NCBI RefSeq assembly: GCF_000002235.5
Contig: NW_022145545.1
Span: 1,367,501-1,431,500, forward strand
Direction of reading: 5' to 3'
Length of the DNA: 64,000 bases
Source: Strongylocentrotus purpuratus
Taxonomy: Eukaryota > Echinodermata > Echinoidea > Camarodonta > Strongylocentrotidae
Below, one piece after another: positions 1-11,822 of this stretch. Each line of letters starts with the position of its first letter. Position 1 is the first letter of the stretch. Position numbers and translations under genes: made by a program. The notes below the pieces were generated by a model that had not been told where the DNA came from, did no database searches, and saw only the letters and a program-made list of their open reading frames with translations.

Positions 1-960
1 TTAATCTTTAACCCTACCATCTTCGAATTACACTCTTTAAATTTACTATCCCAAACCTTACCATCCTTAAAACTACCATTTATATACTTACTTTAAACTC
101 ACTATCTTTTAAATTGCAGTCTTTAACCCGTTGACAACTGAATTTTCTCATTCCCATATAGTTAACACAGGGACCACCCGGTTCTCGTAGCCAAAGTCAT
201 CTTTAAACTCATCATCTTTAAACTTGCTATCTTTAAATTTTCCATTTTTGAATTTACCATCTGTAAACTTACCACTGATGCAAAAGAGTCAGCACTGGAA
301 ATTCCATTTTCTTTGCAACAGCATTAATGGGAGACAAGTGACCAGTGAAGAAACTAAATTAACAAATGATAAAAACAGGATTAAAAGCATTGTATATTTC
401 TTCCAACATCATATAAATTTTAACAAGTTTTAGTTTGATAGCGTAGTACTTCAGTTACTGTTTTATGTAGAGCTGTACATAACAACGTAAAAAACTAACA
501 TCGATGTTGTTTTATTATCTCCAAAATGCTTTCTCAATTTGAAATAAGAAAGTGGCTAGTAAAGAATAAAGTGACATTGAATTAAAATGATTAATAATAA
601 ATCATTCACTTATAGAGATAATTTGCCAAGGAATTTTTGGTACCCTCTCTTCAAATTGTTTTTAATCACTCATGCGTGAAAAATGCATCATATGAGTTGC
701 ATCAAATGTATCATTTATCAATTATAATTGTGATTGGATTATGATAAAGCAACGATAATTCTCGGTTTCGATTTTTAATGGGACGCTGCACTTTAAAGTA
801 TGTTTAGTGTGATATTTTGATAGTTTACGCATTACTCACAATTTCCGTATGCGCATTTCCATTTCATTAAAAGTATAACTTCATTTAGTGTATTTTAACT
901 GTTTTACTCTGTATGAATGACATTTAATATGGCACTATGAACTGTAATGTTACATACACA
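1..960. repeat. Left copy of tandem duplication (P450 intron 1 DNA)
   Basis: No gene is visible. The stretch from about 190 to 600 can be aligned by eye with about 22620-23110: both contain the same run of short 'atctttaaactt'-type units followed by a shared block around 'gggagacaagtgacca'-like sequence. Because the same order (this block, then a P450 first exon) occurs at 22.6-25.3 kb, I read it as intron 1 of the left P450 copy. The 'ttaccatctttaaa' units form a degenerate tandem array at the far left edge. Confidence 0.6.
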
Positions 961-1065
961 GTAATTATACTTCCTTCTACATTTCCTTCTCTATGTGTTT
1001 GGCAAAATTTTCCCCATAATTCACCTGTTCCTGCTTTTTCTTTAGTTTGTTCCTTGACATTATAT

Positions 1066-1330
1066 TTTCATTGATTGATTGATTGATACGTTTGATTTTC
1101 AAAAAAAATTAAAAAAACAGGTTACAATTTACATATAAAATCAACTTAAATATGTGGAACAAAGTAATAACATTTAAATGTAAATAGTTGTAAAATGAAA
1201 TAGGGTGTATCAGTAAAAGCCTATGTGGCTTGACAAGTTGATACACCCATTACAAAGAGTGAACAAAATTATATATAAATTACAGGTTGCTGACGGTTAC
1301 ATACTAAATTACATTAAAAGGTAAAGACCA
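1066..1330 (-). mobile_element. LINE 3' end with (TCAA)n tail
   Basis: On the minus strand this stretch ends in a short (TCAA)n tail (ATTG units near 1071-1087) preceded by an A-rich run, and it contains a 'gggtgtatcaactt'-type block. This layout is typical of the 3' ends of CR1/L2-type non-LTR retrotransposons. No open reading frame remains. It compares in layout with the minus-strand tail at 37590-37745. Confidence 0.4.
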
Positions 1331-1499
1331 GTATTGGAAATGCCCCAATTTCAAAAAATGAAATGGAAGCTCTAATTACCATTCATGTGAAAGAATATTG
1401 TTTTGACTAATACATGATGATACAAATTTTGCCGGGAAACCGCCTACTAATTGATATATTTGTTAAATTAGTTTATCTATTGGTGTGCGAGAGATAAAC

Positions 1500-1725
1500 G
1501 CACGTGTCATGCACGTGTGTTTAATCCCATATACATCTTTCTGTGTACAGTGCTTGTAACTTTACGAAAACTGGGCCAAATTTCTTATCATTTTGATGAT
1601 TCCAGAACCTTGCAGTACACACCAATACTTATATGCTAGAAGATCAAACTTTTCTGATCGATTCCACCACGTTTCTTTCACAATGCAATCGCATGACCAT
1701 AACTGGTCTTTATCTTTAACTTAAA
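1500..1725 (-). mobile_element. Partial MITE, family shared with 20937 and 59267
   Basis: Read on the minus strand, this segment matches about 200 bp of the elements at 20937-21331 and 59267-59668, including the blocks around 'tctggtcatgcgattgcat' and 'cactgtacacagaaagatg'. Only one terminus (near 1710-1722) is present. Non-coding. Confidence 0.6.
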
Positions 1726-1762
1726 CATACTGGGACAGTAAATAACGCTTGCAGGCGCGTAC

Positions 1763-2076
1763 GTAGGGGGGGGGGGGGGTTGGGGTTAACCCACCCCCTT
1801 AACAAAACTTTTATGTGTGTATTATGTGTGTATTTTTGAGTAAACCTCCTCCCCCCTTTGTGGATTTAAAAAAAAAAAAAAAAAAAAAAATTATGCCAAT
1901 GGCTGAACTAAAAAAAACTGACCTTACCCCCCCCCCTACGGAGTAAAATGTCAATTTTTCAAATTTAGAGACCCCCCCCCCCCCGAAAAAAAAAAAAAAT
2001 AAAAGTGTCCCCCCCCCCCCACCCCCAGATTGAGTATTCCGTATCAAAGGGGATAATGTATCTATCTATCTTTCTT

Positions 2077-2107
<31 letters not shown>

Positions 2108-2190
2108 TTCACGCGTACTATTTGGCACCCCGGAGGGGGGGGGGGGGGGGGGGGAGGGGGGGGGGGGGAGGGGGGAGGGGGGGGGGAGAT
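1763..2190. repeat. Homopolymer and CT-rich low-complexity block
   Basis: The block holds long runs of G (about 1767-1779, 2135-2186), C (1972-1984, 2009-2021) and A (1867-1890), with a (CT)n run at about 2078-2101. The C-run/A-run pattern repeats around short unique words and resembles the decayed elements at 27160-27570 and 52150-52478. Open frames across it are artefacts of low complexity. Confidence 0.7.
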
Positions 2191-3519
2191 TATATAAATC
2201 GAACAAAGAAGAAAGTTATGAAATTTGAAACTCGAAATCGATAACTTTCTCTTTGTCAAGTTGGACATGATGTGTAATGCGTAGGCCAGGAGTTCTTACA
2301 CTTTTTCTTTGACGGTCCAGAAGTGATTTCTATAAAAGCTATAAGGTCCGAAATGACATTTGTATATACTGAAGACAAGGAGGCTTGTTTTGGGTCTACA
2401 TCTGATCGGAGGAGAATTGTTACAGTTTAAAAACACAGAGCCGACAGTGAAAAAGATAACCTAATTTTCAGGAATTTTCTTAAAATGTTCAAAATGCCTC
2501 ATACGTGGATTTTTTATTTTGTTTAATCGCTATGACGTTTGGATATATATATATATATTAATTATTGAGTGGGCTTATTTTGCTTTCGAATGGATCCATA
2601 CAACATGGCAGAGCTTGAAGGGCCAGTCAGATCCACTGTCGGATGTTCCGGGGCGGAGCACTGTCTTGGATGCTCTCAAGTTTATTTGACTTTTAAGAGA
2701 GAAATTGTCTTTAGAGAAAAAGAGATTATTTCTAAATTGAAATGAAATGGCTATTTGACTTTCAAGAGAGAAAATTGTCTTAAAGAGAGAAAGAGAGTTT
2801 AGTTCTAAATTGAAATGAAAGGGCCCTTGAATGTCAAATAGCCCTTTTATTTCATTTGTGTGTGTGTAATTTGGTTTTTACAGACGTGTATCAATCAGAT
2901 ATGATTATTTACGTCTGGGGATCGACTTTTAACGTCACAATTCGAGAGACGTGACTCAGTTTGGAACCTGCGTCCTCGGCTGAATCAGTTTGTAACTTCC
3001 ATTGTTAGCTGGATTACGGACGCACGCCACAGCACCTAGTACTAACCTCTAGCTCTTACAGACTCTTTTGAGATGGAATGTTCAATCTGAGGGCCTTTGT
3101 GCTTTTTGAGAAGAGCACACACTGGCAGTGCAATTTAAATTTCAAGTGATAGATTTATCGCTCTTTTAAAGTCATAAAACCCTTTCATTTCTTGTTATAA
3201 ATAAACTCTAATCCACCCCCTGATATTTAAATTGCACTGCCCCTGTTATGTGCTCTTTTTAAAGAGCACAAAAAAGCCCTCGAATTAAACAGCAGAACAC
3301 GCCCTTAGTACTGGACACAACATTCAATGGGATAGAGTTTAAAACGTACTTCTGGTCAAGAATGGTAGAATATGGTATAATACTAATAGGCATTCTTGCT
3401 ATACATGTTACTCTCCTTCGCTCCAGTGATTTCGACAGCTTGAAATTGTGTAAATAATACAAGGTCCAAGGGAGTGGTTGTTACGATTTAACGACACTAG
3501 ACTGACCCCGTGTCCACAC

Positions 3520-3770
3520 ACACAAATTCCTCGTATAGCTATCCCGAAGCAGGATAGCCAAAGAGATACCAGCATTTCTTTGGGATAGCTATACCAAAGA
3601 GATACCAGCTGGTATCTCTTTGGCAATACGATGAAATTATGTGTGTGTACGCTTACTAACGATACGTCGTATCAAAGAGATACCAGCTGGTATCTCTTTG
3701 GTCGTATAAAGAAAACATCGTATAACCATGGAGATATGATTACATATATCCATGGTATAACGAAACGCGG
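3520..3770. repeat. Palindrome-rich fold-back element
   Basis: Two near-identical palindromes lie 79 bp apart. The one at 3594-3623 is a perfect 30-bp palindrome (half-site CCAAAGAGATACCAG). The one at 3673-3700 is a perfect 28-bp copy. A partial half-site lies near 3558, and an imperfect palindrome starting and ending in CCATGG lies at 3728-3757. The region probably is a fold-back DNA transposon relic. No coding capacity is seen. Confidence 0.7.
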
Positions 3771-3874
3771 GTCTGGGCATCGTTTTGAACTAAAACTCGA
3801 TAATTAAAGAGTCACGGGGTGTTTTGTTCATTCATTCATGTTTATTCGTCGTAACTGTCACAGCCATTTCCTTC

Positions 3875-4060
3875 TCTTTTCTCTCTCTCTCTCTCTCTCT
3901 CTTTCGTATCTCTTCTGTTTTGTTTTCTTTTCTCTTCTCTTTCTCTTCTCCTTTCTTTTTTTTCTCTTCTTTTCTTCCTCTTTTTGCTCTTCTTTTTTGT
4001 TTTTGCGCCGCCAATAAAAGGGAGGAACCGCGGGCCGTTTCGCCCCCCCCCCCTGGATCC
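3875..4060. repeat. Pyrimidine-rich low-complexity tract
   Basis: A (CT)n run at about 3882-3902 is followed by about 120 bp of T/C-rich sequence and a C run near 4045-4054. It lies just downstream of P450 exon 1 on that gene's strand, inside its presumed intron 1. Nothing else is seen. Confidence 0.6.
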
Positions 4061-4176
4061 GCCGCTTCTCCCTGGCATTTATACATCACACTTGCACTAA
4101 ACAAAACGGCAAACAGCCGTTTCATCAACAAACATTTAATGTACGTATTTTTATCACTTTATAACTACAAGCCTAC

Positions 4177-4322
4177 CTTCTAGGTCGTGGGCTAGGCAAA
4201 TGTCCATATTTCCTGTTAACTCGGTACAGCAGCCACGAAAACACCATAAACGCAATACCAACGGAAGAGGAAATGACCAAGAGTGCATAGACTAATATTC
4301 TAAACCCGTCATTCAGCTCCAT
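4177..4322 (-). CDS. CYP46A1-like P450, left copy, exon 1 only
   Basis: This is the first coding exon of a second cytochrome P450 gene; later exons would lie left of the window. It encodes 48 residues from MELNDGF through a single hydrophobic membrane anchor (about residues 6-32) to the Pro-rich hinge KYGHLPSPRPRR, and ends at a donor (AG|GTAGGC, phase 2). It aligns residue for residue with exon 1 at 25282-25137, with about 9 differences and the same donor. Known microsomal P450s have this ER anchor followed by a proline hinge. The upstream ATG available in the right copy is missing here, so MELN is the likely common start. I cannot tell whether this copy is functional, because the heme-binding part is outside the window. 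Confidence 0.75.
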
Positions 4323-4509
4323 TTTAGATTTTCTTTCCAGCAGTGTAGAGAATATTCACTCGGTATATCTTGTGAATGTGATTTCATGCCAGCATATGTG
4401 GGGTGCATGTATGCATGCAACCCGTGACTTGCCTTTTGGCTTTTGTTCAAGAACAATAATAATAGCACAATGCGATCATCGGTCTAGTGGATTCTGTTAT
4501 CTTAAAGGA

Positions 4510-5300
4510 AAGGAATTTAGGGGAATCAGTGTGGGGGGGGGGGGGGGAGGGTTGACCAAATGCTACATTTTGAGTTTAAAGTGCGGGTTCATAGAAAATC
4601 ACACATATGGCAAATATCGTATTACTAGAAACTGGTAAGCTAACAGATGGTCATCATGCAAGTTTTATGTCAACTACATATCGGGTGATTTATAAAAATA
4701 CAAATAAAACAACCTCCATAGCATCCGGGATATACGAGAGATTCGCCGGAAAAATAACGATGTTTTAATGCCGTCACAATGGCGTCTTTTTTGTTTACAA
4801 GCGACGGATTCCCTTTTTTTGTTATCCTTGCATTTTTCATCAAAATAATACCATGCACGGGGTTTAGAGTGAGGCAATAGATTAAACATTTCGCCTGAGG
4901 GTATTGAAGTAAGAGAAATAACTGAAGAAAAGATGATAAAAACAGGCACTGAAATTGTGTGAGATGTCATGGGACATGGTCTGCTTGTGTAAATCATGTT
5001 CAACATGTGACGTCATATCTCAGCAGCGACCGGAGAACTTTTCAGGTGCTATATGTCAGGGCTGTATCTAAGCGTTTTGTAATTGTTAATAATCATTACT
5101 TCGAATGTTTCCAAGCATTGGCTTTTGATAACCTTGGCCAATCAAAGTGTCACCTTTGCAATAATGACATTAAAGTTAGTTTTTTTAAATCAATGAACCT
5201 TCTCTTTAAGATATGACTTCATATGCGCTTCGAAGACTAAAAAATAGTTGGAACTGCATTGTATTCATAATTTGATTGTCTGACTGTCTCCAGACGTCTT
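4510..5300. other. Upstream DNA of left P450 copy, no gene
   Basis: Contains a poly-G run (4533-4547). Parts of 5200-5300 are similar to about 25950-26000 and 26450-26490 in the right copy of the duplication. I see no coding exon. Confidence 0.5.
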
Positions 5301-5310
5301 CAGATTGTTA

Positions 5311-5941
5311 ATAGGGACTTTTAGATTTACACGACGAGAACGATGACCGCCACGTGTGACATCCTTTTAAGGTAATGTGACGTCCTTTTAAGGCACTGCC
5401 CAATGCCTTAACACAATAGGGACTTTTAGATTGAGTGGACGAGAACACGACGAACGCCGACTGATCATGCGTGTCAACGTACTCAACTGCCCATGTTGAC
5501 TACAATTAGAAATCTTTTAGATTGCACTCGGCGATATACATGCATGCAGGAAGTAACATAATGAATATTATGGACAAAGAAAGAGGACAAAATATACAGT
5601 TCCTCATTCTACCCTCAACAATTGCTGTGGTAGAATATCCCTTCACTGCTCTTTTGTAAAAATGTGTAGAACAGGTGAATATGCATGTGACACCTGTTCT
5701 ACACATTTTTACAATAGCAGGGAAGGGATGTTCCTTTGTCTACCTGAGGAACTTCATATTTTATGCGCACGCGGCATATACTATTACTCGATCGCCGACT
5801 GAGACGACGTGACGCATGCGCATGCAGTGCCTCAAAATGACGTCACACGTTGAAGTCAAAGCTGTCGACGTGAAAATCTAAAAGTCCCTAATATCACACG
5901 CGGCAGTCCACGCTCTCGTCGTGTAAATCTAAAAGTCCCTG
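5311..5941. mobile_element. Nested pair of TIR elements (MITE inside MITE)
   Basis: The outer termini (5312 onward and 5918-5941) are inverted repeats beginning TAGGGACTTTTAGATTTACAC. The inner termini (5421 onward and about 5865-5893) share TAGGGACTTTTAGATT but differ in the following bases. The inner element is a long imperfect hairpin centred near 5678, with arms containing 'gtagaacaggtg'. Its sequence is the reverse complement of the lone element at 15604-16110. In the right copy of the duplication the flanking sequence is continuous near 26475-26495, so the outer element inserted after the tandem duplication. Confidence 0.8.
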
Positions 5942-6090
5942 TTTATTTAAACTTTAGAACCAAACTCTCGAATAAAAAATAAATAAAAAAATGAGGCGGA
6001 CCAACAGAAGGAAGGAGGAGGGACGAGAAATTAGACATTAAATCTATTTGATGATGAAGTGACATTTCTAGCATAATAGTCTGGCAGCCA
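5942..6090. repeat. Duplicated block, pairs with 26490-26620
   Basis: A block around 'aatgaggcggaccaacagaa' and 'gaaattagacattaaatcta' occurs here and at 26490-26620 with few differences. It anchors the right end of the duplication. Non-coding. Confidence 0.8.
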
Positions 6091-6099
6091 AGTCCAGAT

Positions 6100-6970
6100 T
6101 ATAGGACTAACCTTATTTTAGGGTACTCTATAGTGTTTTTTCTTCAATGGATTATGATTGCCTAAACCTTCTATTTAAAGAATTCGATTGCTGACACTGT
6201 GCCAGCCTTAAGCAATTTAAGATATACGACGTCATACAAAGTGACCGCCGAAGTACATGATTTTTCTCTAAAAATGTATAATAATTATATAATAAGGATT
6301 TTTCTACAATTTTGGGCAGCCAAATGTCTGTATATCTCTATGACCACCACTACAAAAATGTTTCGTGATGTTGCATTGCCATAGATGACAGGTTAATTTG
6401 CATATTATGAAACAGCGCCCTCTATAAACATTGATTTTGCATAAAATATGTGTGCCAGCCTCATGCCAATTTCGTAGATGTACGTCACGTTAAAAACATA
6501 TAGTATATGCTTTGTATGGCTATATTACGATTCTACTGCATTTATCTTTCACCTTTTTGGTCTAAATTTAGATACATGTAAAGAATAAAAAATGCCTACA
6601 AAAGAATGTTTATCGAATCAATGAGAAGTGGGTTTACGATATACATTATTGTTCTATCAATAGGCTTTATTTAGACCAGCATTGCTCCCGTCCAGCTTCG
6701 GTGAATTTGGATAAGCAGTTGACATCAGCACCAGACAGATGCATGAGGTTCAACAGAAATTACCTGGTGGATTATATAACACAATTTCCAAGAAAGCCTA
6801 CAGTAGGTTCCTGACAGACATTGTTAGCCCTGATAACATATGTATAACCACTGGCGTACTGGTAGCGCCCCCAAATGAAATTAAACCATGACTTATTTTC
6901 AATAGACCTTTTCGTAGTTAGCACATGGGTCAAATTGACCCCAAATATCCACAAATCTTCTACTCATGGA
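6100..6970. other. Intergenic, nothing recognised
   Basis: AT-rich DNA without a supported gene, RNA or element. Short open frames have no recognisable motif. Confidence 0.5.
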
Positions 6971-6979
6971 GGAGTTCCA

Positions 6980-7354
6980 CTAGTGTATTTTAGAATAATC
7001 AATGCTAAAGTCATTATTTGCTTCATGAAAACCTTTTGTTTGCCCTCTTGTACCGTGTTTGATAAAAGACACATTTGATTCATTGCCATTTATTACTGTT
7101 ATTTGACTTCGCAAGTAAAAAATTAATCCTTGAACCACTATCATATTTTCATGAAAACCATAGAACTTTAATTTACGAATGAGTATATCGTGAGATACCA
7201 TATCGAACGCTTTTTCGAGATCGAGTGACACTATACCGACGACATTACCAGTGTCGACGGCTGACCTAATATGTTCAATTAAATCTATTAATGCAAACGT
7301 GGTCGAATACTTAGGGCGAAATCCGGACCACCGTCTTTGTGCATTGTGCAGCAA
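6980..7354 (-). pseudogene. LINE reverse transcriptase fragment
   Basis: The minus strand encodes about 110 residues of a non-LTR reverse transcriptase: a G-F-R-P-K-Y-S-T-type block, then VSLDLEKAFD, where the RT box with the first catalytic Asp is expected, then HDILIRKLKFYGF. The YADD catalytic box and the N-terminal RT part are missing, and the end of the frame drifts, so it is a dead fragment. LDLEKAFD-type motifs are typical of CR1/Jockey-like clades. Confidence 0.8.
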
Positions 7355-7439
7355 CTAAGCATATACAACGTCTCACGTCGTCACAGATCACTTTTCTCTA
7401 ACTTCTAACCAATCAGAAGAATTCATTTTTTTCTCCAGG

Positions 7440-7912
7440 AAATGCCGGTGGACATTAAAGCGCCAAATGTGGTTCTTGAATTGCAAAAGATCCCTACTCT
7501 TGGAGGGGGGAGGAGAGAGCAATCTTACGTTTTAGTACTCCCGGAAATGTCTGAAAATGCGTGTAATGTGGTTCTAAAATTGCAAATGATTTCTACTCTT
7601 GGAGGGGGTCAGAACCTCCTCCCAGACCCACCCCTGCTAGGTCGCCCCGCTCCCTCGCCGCTAAAGCCTCACTATGTCACCTCATCGATTTACATATATT
7701 TCAACCCATGCCATTTTGTGCCCCCCACCCAGTAAGAAATTCCTGGTTCCGCCACTAATGCCCATACCCCTTGAGCTTCGAGGGCTCTGCCCCTTGACCC
7801 CCGCCGGGGCTTTGCCCCTAGACCCTCTTTGAAAAAACGTTCATCAGGGTCTGCATGGTCTGCCAACCCCCCCCCCCCCAATAAAAACAAAAAAATGTTT
7901 TTGCTCATTACG
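7440..7912. repeat. Decayed repeat with two related units
   Basis: Two units around 'ttctactcttggaggggg' (about 7470-7530 and 7565-7625) are direct repeats. They are followed by a C/G-rich part with a C run near 7867-7880. The block resembles repeat debris elsewhere in the window and has no gene. Confidence 0.5.
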
Positions 7913-7914
7913 CC

Positions 7915-8640
7915 ACTGTGTACAACCCAAAGCGTTTCTGGTGTTTCATAAAAAGCAAGCGATGCGATGCTTCAGGTCTGGCTCCATTGAAATCATGTAA
8001 TGGAATGACTTACTCAGACAGCCTCTCAAAGGCGAACATCCTAAGTCATCAGTGTTCATCCATCTTCAACTGCAATGAAGCTATGACTAGTCGGAGAGAC
8101 AAAATACCACTCCTATACCCAACCATGGATCACATTACACATCTCCACCAAGGGTTCTGAAGATCCTGTCTGAGCTTGATGTTCATAAAGCCACTGGTCC
8201 TGACAGAATCCCAGCCGGATTTCTGAAGGCACTCGCCACCGAAATGACACATGTGTTCACTCGATTCTTCCAAACCCCCATTAATTTAACCAGAGTGTCA
8301 ATAAAAGATGGCTAATATTGCTCCCATCTTCAAGAAAGGTAACCGTAGCAACCCAGATAACTACAGACCTATCTCTCTGACGTCAGTGACCTGTGCATTG
8401 CTGGAGCATATCGTTCTTAGCAGCATCATGACCTACCTTGGAGACCACAACATCCTGTCTGATGCACATCATGGCTTTCGAAAGAAACGACCCTGCATCT
8501 CCAAGCCCACCCTTGCTGTCCAGACTCGGACCCCGCCAAAGCCATTGATGACATTGAACAATCGGACATGGCACTCCTTGATTTCTCCAAAGTATTTGAT
8601 AAGGTTCCCTATGGGGTACTATTTGTATATTCTAAATCAT
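7915..8640 (+). pseudogene. LINE ORF2 fragment with frameshifts
   Basis: The plus strand encodes a linker (FIKSKRCDASGLAPLKS), then the RT start (HKATGPDRIPAGFLKAL near 8190-8250), then NIAPIFKKGNRSNPDNYRPISL near 8310-8380 and HHGFRKKRPC near 8465-8500. After a frame change comes DMALLDFSKVFDKVPYG near 8565-8615. This is the order of domains in Jockey/CR1-like reverse transcriptases. At least two frame changes make it a pseudogene; it ends before YADD. Confidence 0.85.
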
Positions 8641-8699
8641 AAAGCCTGTATAGCACTATTTTATATTGTCAAGTGTTTCATTTGTTCATAATAAATAAG

Positions 8700-10840
8700 C
8701 AATTAATGTTTCCCTTTTTTTTTTTTATAAATTGATTGATTTCAAAAACTGAGGATACCTTCTTTTAAGTTCTACCTGTATGTAAAGTATTCATTTTAAC
8801 TTTGTTCATTTGATTTCAGTTTTTACTTATATATTGTAGGTTAAATGACATCTGAGTTTGTTTTATGTAAGCATCTGACCATGACAAGTCATCTTAATAG
8901 CATAGAATTAAAATAAATAGGACTTAAATCGTGCTTATCGAGTATGTTGTCATGCTTTATACCAGACTCATCATCACGATCATAAGCCATCGACAGTTCT
9001 TCATATATGAACTATAAATCGTGTTTCTAATTAAACCTAGAAGGATAGCGATCAGGAGAAAACATGATAGCTTGTCAAATATGAGAGTATTGATTGAGGG
9101 AAACAGGTTTTGATCTATTTATTACATTTACACAGGATTAATACTTTTTCATTATACACGCTACCACTGAACATTTCAAGAAGTAAAGGTCATTGACGTC
9201 ATTCATCAATTGCCTTTTCTGTTGTCCTCATTACAAGTATGTTAAAAGTTATTTAGAAGTTTATAATTATTTATATTCATTTTAAAAAGCTTCAATGTAA
9301 TCTTTGAAGTCTTTAAAATGCAAATAATCAACGAATTCATATCCAGATCATGTCAGAAGGTATTAAGAGTTTTATAAGCATTAAAAACAATGGCTAGTTC
9401 TTAGACAACTGAAGTTTCTTGATATAATCGAAGTGTTCTATGCTTTGTTAATATATATGAACAAGGTATACAGTTTATATTACGAAATCCATGCAAACTT
9501 ATATTTTTTCATGAATAACGTCTGGAAAATATAAAAATCAAATGACATTTATATATCATTTGATTAAATAGATAACGTAATGAAATATTTACAAAAACAT
9601 TCACGTTCTTGACCTGTAATGGATGGTTTTATTAAATGCTCTGCATGAATTATTCATGACTCATATTGCTCCGGTTGTCTCATTTTCGCTGGCTGGACGT
9701 ATATAGCAGACGACAATCGGCGGATTAGACGACACTTGGTAGTGACTTTGTATGTGAGATTGCTTTGCTAAATATAAAAAAAAGAACATTTTCCATATCT
9801 TTAAACTATCATTAATATCTGATAATTAAACCGTTATTAAAATAAACCTACCAAACTACATTATACAATGAAATACTTGACTTAAAGTAGGGGAGTTTGA
9901 TGTGGTTCACAATTGCACCCCTCTGTAAATGATCGAATAGTCCATGGTGATCATGAATATTCATGTTTTTGCTTACCTCGGCAAAATGTTTGATTTTACT
10001 AAATGGAAAAATTACGGGGGGGGGGGGTTGGATGAAATGGACATAATGAACTAAGCAGAAGTGATATGTGAAAATTCATGCTTCTTATCCTTTGTGTGCT
10101 TGACCTATAATCTTACAATCGCTTGGCAAACTGAGTCCAAAGTTCGACTTGTTTCACATGTGTTATATAGGCAACGGCGAGCTTGCAACCTATTTTTATC
10201 AAATTACGGTGGGTGAACTTTCAAAAGTCAATGGGACATGATGGTCCCAATGAAAGAGCTAGTGATAACGTACGTCGGGTGGATGTGCTTTTCGTTTAAA
10301 CAAAAAATGAATTTTTAGCGATTTTGGGGGTAAAATTCCATTGGCTTACATGTTAGGCTGCCGACTCCGACGATAGGGGGGCGTTGTCAAATGAGACTAA
10401 ACGGAGCTATATGTTGGATTCATTGACCAATCACAATGGCCATTTCCCAGTTGATTTCGTTAGTTATACGTTCATTATGAAAAGGTAAAAGACGTAAACT
10501 GGTTTTGCGTATAAGATGAACATATAAATGATTAATACAAAATATCACATCCAAATCTATTTTACATGCAAAATTACAATAAAATAGGAAGCATTTGATG
10601 ACTCGAGCTAACAATTGTAAGTGAGATAATTGGACTTTCCAGAGAATTCCAGTCGGAAACAAGGGTTAACATAAGAAATCCAAACCAGATTACTAAAGGC
10701 CACTTGGCTGGGCCACTCGCTCTGGCGTTTAGTCGCCCAGCGTCTATCAGACATGACGCCTTGGTTTGGAAGACGACACTGTGCTGTCCATACGGTGCCA
10801 TTTCACTCCGCCATGTGGTTGGAAAGGTTGATACACTCAG
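8700..10840. other. Intergenic 3' of the P450, no gene seen
   Basis: AT-rich DNA downstream of the P450 stop codon. A TATATAG string at about 9699-9705 in a slightly GC-richer context (9660-9760) could be a core promoter, but no exon was found next to it. A G run lies at 10017-10027. Nothing else is recognised. Confidence 0.4.
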
Positions 10841-10843
10841 TCT

Positions 10844-11046
10844 TTAGTCCCTGAGGCTGATGTAATTCTTGCATCCATCAATCGGTTTGTTGGTGACCTG
10901 ACTCACAATGATATGACGCTGAGATTGCTCCAGTCTAAAGTCGAAACTCTGCAACAGTTTTGCCAATATCACCTTTGCTTCAATCTGCAAAATCAAAAAC
11001 AGTTAGTCAATAGCGAAGGGTTTAGAGCAGTAGAAGTAGTAATAAT

Positions 11047-11077
<31 letters not shown>

Positions 11078-11749
11078 AATTAACAACAGCAGCAGTAATA
11101 GTAGTAGTAGTAACAGTAAAGTAGTAGTAGTAGTAGTATGAGTAGTAGAAGTAGGAGTAGTAGTAGTAGTAGTAGTAGTATTAATAGTAGTAGTACTAGT
11201 TTACCTTTTAGTAGCAGTGGTAGACTAGTAGTAGCAACAACAGCAGTATTGATATTATAATTAGTAGTAGTGGTAGTAGTATTAGTAGTAAAAGTAGTAC
11301 GAGTTGAAGTTACGAAGTAAAACTACTTTAAAAAAATATCATAGTTATAAAAATAATAACTGTTGCTTAATACTAGCAAAAGTAACATTACATTGTTTGC
11401 ACTAAACACTTGACGAGTAAATTTATAAAACATAAACGACTTTAAATGTTTGTTTGTTATGATACTGAAGAAGATTAATGACTTGTGATATTTAATACTA
11501 TATTGCCATTTGACTAGTATGTAGAGAGAGAGAGAGGGGGGGGGGGGGGAAGACTTACTAGAGCTAATTGCTGTCCGATACAGTTCCGTTGCCCAATTGC
11601 AAAGGGAAAGTATGCAAAGAAGTGCCTCGGCCTGAAAAGATATTATACAAATATGATCTTCCACGTATAATGTATCGTTAGTTATGAGAAGAATGAATTA
11701 TGATAATAATAATGATGACGACGATGATGGTGATAACAATAATGATAAT

Positions 11750-11822
<73 letters not shown>

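Noticed and set aside
3832..4131. Lys/Glu/Arg-rich minus-strand frames
   Set aside because: Purine-rich low-complexity DNA; overlapping frames are equally open.
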